Shown here: positions 59,691-64,000 of the stretch, one piece after another | Layout of the letters: every line of letters begins with the position of its first letter | Numbering within the stretch: the stretch's first letter is position 1 | Assembly: GCA_903822185.1 (NCBI GenBank) | Contig: CAIJOA010000026.1 | Location: 1 to 64,000 of the forward strand | Direction: 5' to 3' | Length of the DNA stretch: 64,000 nucleotides | DNA from: an uncultured Rhodospirillales bacterium | GTDB taxonomy: Bacteria > Pseudomonadota > Alphaproteobacteria > ATCC43930 > CGMCC-115725 | Position numbers and translations under genes: made by a program | Notes under the pieces: model-generated | The model's database searches: none | Seen by the model: only the letters and a program-made list of their open reading frames with translations | Told to the model about the DNA's origin: nothing

Positions 59691-61562
59691 CTACTCCGCG
59701 ACCTCGATTTGGGTCTCGGCGGCGAGCGCAGCGGCGCGGGCGTCGGCTTCCTGCTGACGTTCCCACATCGCGGCATAGACACCGTGGCGGGCGATGAGCT
59801 GACCGTGATTGCCGCGTTCGACGATACGGCCGTCATCGACCACGAGAATCTCGTTGGCGTGAATAACGGTCGAAAGACGATGAGCAATGATCAGCGTCGT
59901 GCGGTCCTGCGAGACTTCATCAAGGCTCGCTTGGATCTCGCGTTCGGTCGCCGTATCGAGCGCCGAAGTCGCCTCATCGAACAAGAGGATGCGCGGTTCC
60001 TTGAGGATCACGCGGGCGATCGCGACGCGCTGCTTCTCCCCACCCGAGAGCTTCAAGCCGCGCTCGCCGACGGCGCTGTTGTAACCGTCGGGCAGGGCCT
60101 TCACGAATTCGGCGATCTGGGCGTGACGCGCCGCGCCTTCCACTTCGGCGGCGGAAGCGCCGGGACGGCCATAGGCGATATTGTAGAAAATCGAATCGTT
60201 GAACAGCACCGTATCCTGCGGCACCACACCGATGGCGCGGCGAATGCTGTCTTGGCTGACATCGCGCAGATCCTGCCCGTCGATTTTGATCGAGCCTTCG
60301 TTCACGTCGTAGAAACGGAACAGCAGCCGCGAGATGGTCGATTTACCGGCGCCCGACGGACCAACGATGGCCAACGTGCCGCCCGGCGCGATGCGGAACG
60401 ACACGTCCTTCAGAATCGGCCGGCGCGGATCGTAGGCGAAAGACACATGATCGAAGACGATCTCGCCCCGCGTCGCGGTCAAAGCCGGCGCGGCGGGCTT
60501 GTCCTGTACCTCGGGTGCAACGCCCAGCAGACGGAACATCGATTCGAGATCGGTCAGCGACTGCTTGATGTTGCGATAGACCGTGCCGAGCACGTTGAGC
60601 GGCTGATAAAGCTGCACGAGGTATGAGTTCACCAGCACGAAATCGCCGACCGTCATACGGCCGGCGCTGACGCCCTCCGCCGCGAGCAGCATCACGCTGA
60701 CGAGGCCGGTGGTGATGATGATGCCCTGGCCGATATTGAGGAACGACAGCGTGTGCTGGCTTTTGACCGCGGCGAATTCATAAGCCTGCAAGGCGCGATC
60801 GAAACGCTTCGATTCGTGATCCTCGTTGGCGAAATATTTGACCGTCTCGTAGTTGAGCAGGCTGTCGATCGCCTTGGTGTTCGCCTCGCTGTCGCGCTCG
60901 TTCATCTCGCGGCGGAACTGCAGCCGCCAATCGGTGACGAGGAAGGTAAAGGTGACATAGGCGGCGATGGTGACGACCGTCACCGCCGCGAAGGTCCATT
61001 CGTACAGGCTCCACAGGATGGCGCAGACCAGTACGATCTCGAACATCGTCGGGACGAACGAGAAGAGGAAATAATCGAGCAGGAATTCGGTGCCGCGAAT
61101 ACCGCGTTCGACCGCGCGCGACAGGCCGCCGGTCTGGCGTTCGAGATGAAAGCGCAGCGACAACTGATGCAAATGGCGGAACGTCGTCAGCGCGACATCG
61201 CGCACCGCGCGCTGTCCGACTTTGGCGAAGACCGCATCGCGCAATTCGGCAAAGGCCTGGGCGCCAACGCGGGCGACGCCATAACCGACGATCAGCATGA
61301 TCGGCACGCCGATCAGCAGCGCCTTGCCCGGCGTCAGCGCATCGACCGCATGCTTATAAAACATCGGCACATAGACGGTCAGCGACTTGGCGCAGACCAG
61401 CAGCCCCAGCGCGATGACGACGCGAACCCGCAAATCCCAATGGCCGCGCGGCCAGAGATACGGAAACAGCTTGGTGACGGCTTTCAACTCGTCCTTGAAC
61501 TTGACCTCGCGGACCCGGTCGATGCGGCGTTTTTGCCCGCCGCGGTCTCTGCTCATGCTCAA
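59691..61562 (-). CDS. ABC exporter of the Atm1/HMT1 (ABCB7-like) family
   Basis: 623 residues: N-terminal soluble segment, six TM helices (~residues 45-330) and a C-terminal ATPase. LNYETVKYFANEDHESKRFD is the Atm1-family signature. NBD motifs are Walker A GPSGAGKSTISRLL, signature LSGGEKQRVAIARVIL, Walker B ILLFDEATSALDTAT and AHRLST. Alphaproteobacterial Atm1 exports glutathione-bound metals or persulfides. The start overlaps the MFS gene by 4 bp (61559-61562), suggesting joint expression of two exporters. Confidence 0.93.
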   Translation of the reverse strand: MSMSRDRGGQKRRIDRVREVKFKDELKAVTKLFPYLWPRGHWDLRVRVVIALGLLVCAKSLTVYVPMFYKHAVDALTPGKALLIGVPIMLIVGYGVARVGAQAFAELRDAVFAKVGQRAVRDVALTTFRHLHQLSLRFHLERQTGGLSRAVERGIRGTEFLLDYFLFSFVPTMFEIVLVCAILWSLYEWTFAAVTVVTIAAYVTFTFLVTDWRLQFRREMNERDSEANTKAIDSLLNYETVKYFANEDHESKRFDRALQAYEFAAVKSQHTLSFLNIGQGIIITTGLVSVMLLAAEGVSAGRMTVGDFVLVNSYLVQLYQPLNVLGTVYRNIKQSLTDLESMFRLLGVAPEVQDKPAAPALTATRGEIVFDHVSFAYDPRRPILKDVSFRIAPGGTLAIVGPSGAGKSTISRLLFRFYDVNEGSIKIDGQDLRDVSQDSIRRAIGVVPQDTVLFNDSIFYNIAYGRPGASAAEVEGAARHAQIAEFVKALPDGYNSAVGERGLKLSGGEKQRVAIARVILKEPRILLFDEATSALDTATEREIQASLDEVSQDRTTLIIAHRLSTVIHANEILVVDDGRIVERGNHGQLIARHGVYAAMWERQQEADARAAALAAETQIEVAE

Positions 61563-62725
61563 ACCGTTTTCTCCCCGCGCGGCAGCTTCATGGCCATCAC
61601 GACCACCGCCACCATGATAATTGCCCCGCCATAATACGGCGCGTCACGGCCTACCGCACTGTAAACCAGCCCCGCGAACAACGGCCCCAGGATGCGCGAC
61701 AAGCTTTGCGCCGATTGATTGACCCCCAGAATCCCGCCGCGATCGGTCGAGCCGGCTTCCTTCGAGACGAGACTCGTGATCGTCGGATTAAGCAGCCCCA
61801 TCCCCGCTGCCAGCAGCGCCATCACCGCCAACACCGTCGGCAGATTGAAGCTGAACGGCAGCGCGGCGAGTCCGATCGTCAGCAGGATCGTGCCGCCGAT
61901 CGCGACCTGGCGTTCGCCGAATCGCTTGGTCAGCCGGCCGATCAAACCGCCCTGAATTGCCGCGAGCACCAGACCGACAAAGAAGAAGACCCAGCCGACC
62001 TGTTTCGGTCCCCATCCGAAAACATCGGTCGCCCAAAGCGCAAAGGTCGTCTCGACGCCGGCGAAGGCGATGCTGGTCCAGAAGAACAACAAAATGACAT
62101 GACGCAGATTGGTTCGGCTGAAGGCCTCGCGTGCCAAGGCAAACCGGCTCGCCCGCCGCGTCCCGCCGCGCAAAGCCGCTGGCAGGCTTTCCTTCAACAG
62201 CAGCAGCGTCAGGATCAGCGCGACACCCGAGAGAAACGCCGCCGCGAGTGCCGGCCGCGCGAGCGCGGCGTTGGTCGGATCGTCACCGGCCAGCATGCCG
62301 CCAAACGCCGGGCCCAGCGTAAAGCCGAGTCCGAAAGCGGCGCCGATCATGCCCATGCCCTTGGCGCGTTTGTCCTCGGTCGTAATGTCGGTGATATAGG
62401 CCTGCGCCGCCGCGATATTCCCGGCCCCCGCCCCGGCCAGCAACCGCGCGGCATAGATCATCCACAGCGCATCGGCCAAACCGAGCCAGATATAAGAGCA
62501 GACCGAGCAGACGAGACTCGCCACCAGCACCGGCTTGCGGCCCAATTTATCGGAGAGCCGGCCGAGGATCGGCGAGGAAAAGAACTGCGCGAACGAGTAG
62601 CACGCCATCAACGAGGTGACCTCGAGCGGCGAGGCGTGAAAATGCAGCGCGTAATAGGGCAACAGGGGAATAACCACCCCGAAGCCAATCAGATCGACAA
62701 AGACGATGAGGAAGAGGACGGACAT
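61559..62725 (-). CDS. MFS drug-resistance transporter, Tet (DHA1) type
   Basis: 388 residues, 12 predicted TM helices, no long central loop. Begins MSVLFLIVFVDLIGFGVVIP. Motif A PILGRLSDKLGRKPVLVASL (~residues 53-72) and motif C GFTLGPAFGGMLA (~130-142) are those of TetA-like proton antiporters. The presence of motif C makes efflux more likely than uptake; the substrate is unknown and tetracycline resistance should not be assumed. Overlaps the Atm1-type gene by 4 bp. A TetR-type regulator is not seen nearby. Confidence 0.9.
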   Translation of the reverse strand: MSVLFLIVFVDLIGFGVVIPLLPYYALHFHASPLEVTSLMACYSFAQFFSSPILGRLSDKLGRKPVLVASLVCSVCSYIWLGLADALWMIYAARLLAGAGAGNIAAAQAYITDITTEDKRAKGMGMIGAAFGLGFTLGPAFGGMLAGDDPTNAALARPALAAAFLSGVALILTLLLLKESLPAALRGGTRRASRFALAREAFSRTNLRHVILLFFWTSIAFAGVETTFALWATDVFGWGPKQVGWVFFFVGLVLAAIQGGLIGRLTKRFGERQVAIGGTILLTIGLAALPFSFNLPTVLAVMALLAAGMGLLNPTITSLVSKEAGSTDRGGILGVNQSAQSLSRILGPLFAGLVYSAVGRDAPYYGGAIIMVAVVVMAMKLPRGEKTV

Positions 62726-63008
62726 GAGACAGCGCGCTCCATAGCGCGGATTCCGGCGGCAAAACAGTGCGCTAAGCCACGCTCGCTTAGGCGTGAAGAG
62801 CAGCGAGCTAGCCTGAAAATTGGGTTCGTTTCGTAATTTTTCTCTTTATCCTTGTGATACAGAGAGTTAGCCAGGGCGCCAATGAACGCCTTTAGCGTTC
62901 ATTTATGTGGTCCGACCCGACAAAAAATCAAGGTTTCTTATGCTTTTTAGCGATCACCCAGCCTTCGCCACATCTATGCAAATCACGTACAAATTTGGCT
63001 TCGGCTTG
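62726..63008. other. intergenic region before the right-edge operon
   Basis: No gene seen. A hairpin AATGAACGC-CTTTA-GCGTTCATT lies at 62881-62903. The right end carries promoter-like TTGATA (63006) just before the palindromic operator. Confidence 0.5.
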
Positions 63009-63033
63009 ATATATACGCTGATGGCGTATATAT
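63009..63033 (+). promoter_or_regulatory. palindromic operator overlapping a promoter, right-edge operon
   Basis: ATATATACGC-TGATG-GCGTATATAT is a perfect 10-bp inverted repeat with a 5-bp spacer. It covers the space between TTGATA (63006-63011) and TATATA (63029-63034), spaced 17 bp, so a bound regulator would block RNA polymerase. The downstream HTH protein is the obvious candidate. The predicted start of transcription falls at or next to the GTG at 63043, implying a leaderless message. Confidence 0.75.
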
Positions 63034-63042
63034 AATTGTCGC

Positions 63043-63384
63043 GTGTGGACAGCAGCGCACATTCGGATCGATTTGGTGGTCGATACTACCGACGATCCCG
63101 TCGTTACCGCCGAAATCATCACGCCGGCCGGAACGCTGCGCGCCATGGCGGAGCCGGAACGGCGCGACGGAATTTTGATCCTGCATGGCTGTCACATGCA
63201 TGGCGAAGATGTCGGTCCGAATGAATTTGGCGCGCCGCAACTGCGATGGCTCGCGCAAGCAGCGATGGAGATGTTCGATGTCGATGAAATCCGAGTTGAG
63301 GGAGAAGTTCGGACCTCAGGTGCAAATCCGGGACATCGCCCGCGTCCCCTCCGGTTCACCCGCAAGATACGTCCTGAAAGCTGA
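63043..63384 (+). CDS. hypothetical protein (113 aa), first gene of the right-edge operon
   Basis: GTG start without SD. Mixed alpha/beta protein (MWTAAHIRIDLVVDTTDDPV), with a central GILILHGCHMHGEDVGPNE, a helix LRWLAQAAMEMF, and a basic Arg/Pro-rich tail (GHRPRPLRFTRKIRPES). The Cys/His cluster (HGCHMHGED) could bind a metal. No family was recognised; it is not a recognisable RelE/ParE/HigB toxin. Its last 107 bp overlap the HTH gene in another frame, so the C-terminal end or the next gene's start may be wrong. Position directly behind the operator and before an HTH gene suggests a toxin-like or partner role, as inference only. Confidence 0.55.
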   Translation: MWTAAHIRIDLVVDTTDDPVVTAEIITPAGTLRAMAEPERRDGILILHGCHMHGEDVGPNEFGAPQLRWLAQAAMEMFDVDEIRVEGEVRTSGANPGHRPRPLRFTRKIRPES

Positions 63385-63793
63385 CACGCCGTTCCATCGC
63401 ACCGTCACCGTGGCAGAAGCTTTGACGAAACGCGGACTCACCTTGTTGCAAGCGAAGCGGATCGTGACGCGGCTCGCGAACGGAGAGGGCGTCGCCGTGG
63501 AAATGCCGATGGTCGAGGATCAGGAAATTTTCGAGCAGGAGCTATTGGGTCTCCGCGTCGTACCCGAAAGACGCGATCCGCCTGATGAGGTGAACGTGAA
63601 AGAGATTCGCGAACGCCTTGGGCTGTCCCAGGATGAGTTTGCGACGCGATTTGGGTTCGATACGGCATCCCTACGGAACTGGGAGCAGCAGCGCACCACT
63701 CCTGAAATTGCTGTGCGTTCATTTTTTCGAGTCATTCAAACTAATCCAAAGGCTGTTGAGAATGCCCTCTCATCGCCTAAAGAAAATGAATAG
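63278..63793 (+). CDS. HTH (XRE/HigA-like) regulator, probable antitoxin-type protein
   Basis: 171 residues, from MSMKSELREKFGPQVQIRDI; GGAG lies 7 nt ahead (an ATG two codons later is also possible). Residues ~1-105 are an unrecognised N-terminal domain (VAEALTKRGLTLLQAKRIVT). The C-terminal domain is a clear helix-turn-helix: EIRERLGLSQDEFATRFGFD, then ASLRNWEQQRTTPEIAVRSF, very like HigA/XRE antitoxins of type II toxin-antitoxin systems. It overlaps the first gene by 107 bp and the DUF4238 gene by one base (TAGTG), so it is the middle gene of a coupled operon. It probably binds the palindrome at 63009. Confidence 0.82.
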   Translation: MSMKSELREKFGPQVQIRDIARVPSGSPARYVLKADTPFHRTVTVAEALTKRGLTLLQAKRIVTRLANGEGVAVEMPMVEDQEIFEQELLGLRVVPERRDPPDEVNVKEIRERLGLSQDEFATRFGFDTASLRNWEQQRTTPEIAVRSFFRVIQTNPKAVENALSSPKENE

Positions 63794-64000
63794 TGTCCGA
63801 CGAGAACCAACATTGGGTACCAAAGTTCTTGATAAAAAATTTCGCCGATACTGACGGGCGCGTGTTCTGCCTAAATATCAAGACAGACGAAATTACAAAA
63901 CCTCCCCCGAAATACGCGGCATCCAGCCCAGGATTTAACAACTTCTCAACAGAAGGCGGCGCGGTCTCTTTCGAAGATCAACTGGAAAAAATAGAAACTT
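63793..64000 (+). CDS. DUF4238-family protein, N-terminal part (runs off window)
   Basis: GTG start overlapping the HTH gene stop. The 69 visible residues begin MSDENQHWVPKFLIKNFADT then DGRVFCLNIKTDEITKPPPK, an excellent match to the DUF4238 N-terminal motif (QHYVPRFLL-x-F, RVFxYD-like strand). The family has no established function and often occurs in accessory and defence-type gene neighbourhoods, a general recollection rather than something shown here. Open to the edge at 64000. Third gene of the operon; its coupling to the regulator suggests it is the effector. Confidence 0.85.
   Translation, partial: MSDENQHWVPKFLIKNFADTDGRVFCLNIKTDEITKPPPKYAASSPGFNNFSTEGGAVSFEDQLEKIET

Overview
The window comes from a GC-rich alphaproteobacterium, most likely Rhodospirillales-like. 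The signs are the gene content (a TldD/PmbA pair, a DUF3035 lipoprotein, an EtfB-lysine methyltransferase type enzyme, DnaE2), the alphaproteobacterial LexA box (GAAC-N7-GAAC) in front of dnaE2, and frequent GTG/TTG starts. No rRNA, tRNA or CRISPR array was recognised.

Layout. (1) 1-5376 is an accessory stretch. It holds an SRAP (YedK/HMCES-type) gene running off the left edge behind two unknown small genes, a small CxxC protein, a lipoprotein gene split by a 20-bp tandem duplication, a membrane protein, a complete IS3-family element and an integrase remnant cut by that IS. (2) 5377-16931 holds an unknown 391-aa protein, tldD, a secreted glycoside hydrolase, gshA, rsmE, a DUF559 nuclease between inverted repeats, ubiA, a methyltransferase, pmbA and a lipid kinase. 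(3) 17140-22829 is a lipid A/LPS operon: msbA, a DUF374 acyltransferase, waaA, lpxK, lpxL. (4) 22948-30264 holds a luciferase-like oxidoreductase, an in-frame xseA-M23 peptidase fusion, a cupin, and dnaE2 behind a LexA box. (5) 30576-36424 holds purD, an MFS carrier, tadA, a class I amidotransferase, rluB, rsmD and an AT-rich membrane protein. (6) 36468-47709 is a long leftward run: maoC-like, ribF, ileS, lspA, a DUF3035 lipoprotein, two M16 peptidases, pgi, mutL. (7) 47835-56481 is metabolic and envelope genes: Rieske oxygenase, hisI, OmpA-type lipoprotein, universal stress protein, Rid protein, FMN 2-hydroxy acid oxidase, cupin, and an ABC permease/ATPase pair without its binding protein. 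(8) 56548-59239 holds pstS behind four Pho half-sites spaced 11 bp apart, then a poorly coding stretch with a 22-residue lysine-rich peptide gene, stacked terminators and a second Pho-box-like element. (9) 59240-62725 holds rpmB, an Atm1-type ABC exporter and a Tet-type MFS efflux gene. (10) 63009-64000 opens an accessory operon: palindromic operator, unknown small protein, HTH regulator, DUF4238 protein running off the right edge.

How it fits together. Most of the window is housekeeping: lipid A assembly and export, rRNA/tRNA modification, mismatch repair, lipoprotein processing. Novelty is concentrated at the two edges and in 57.6-59.2 kb. The best candidate for an undescribed system is the right-edge operon, whose regulator-like architecture, translational coupling and operator resemble toxin-antitoxin or defence loci but whose flanking proteins are not a standard toxin pair. 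Other points of interest are the xseA-M23 fusion, the lysine-rich micro-protein, and a dispersed palindromic repeat family that supplies ribosome binding sites and coding tails to neighbouring genes.
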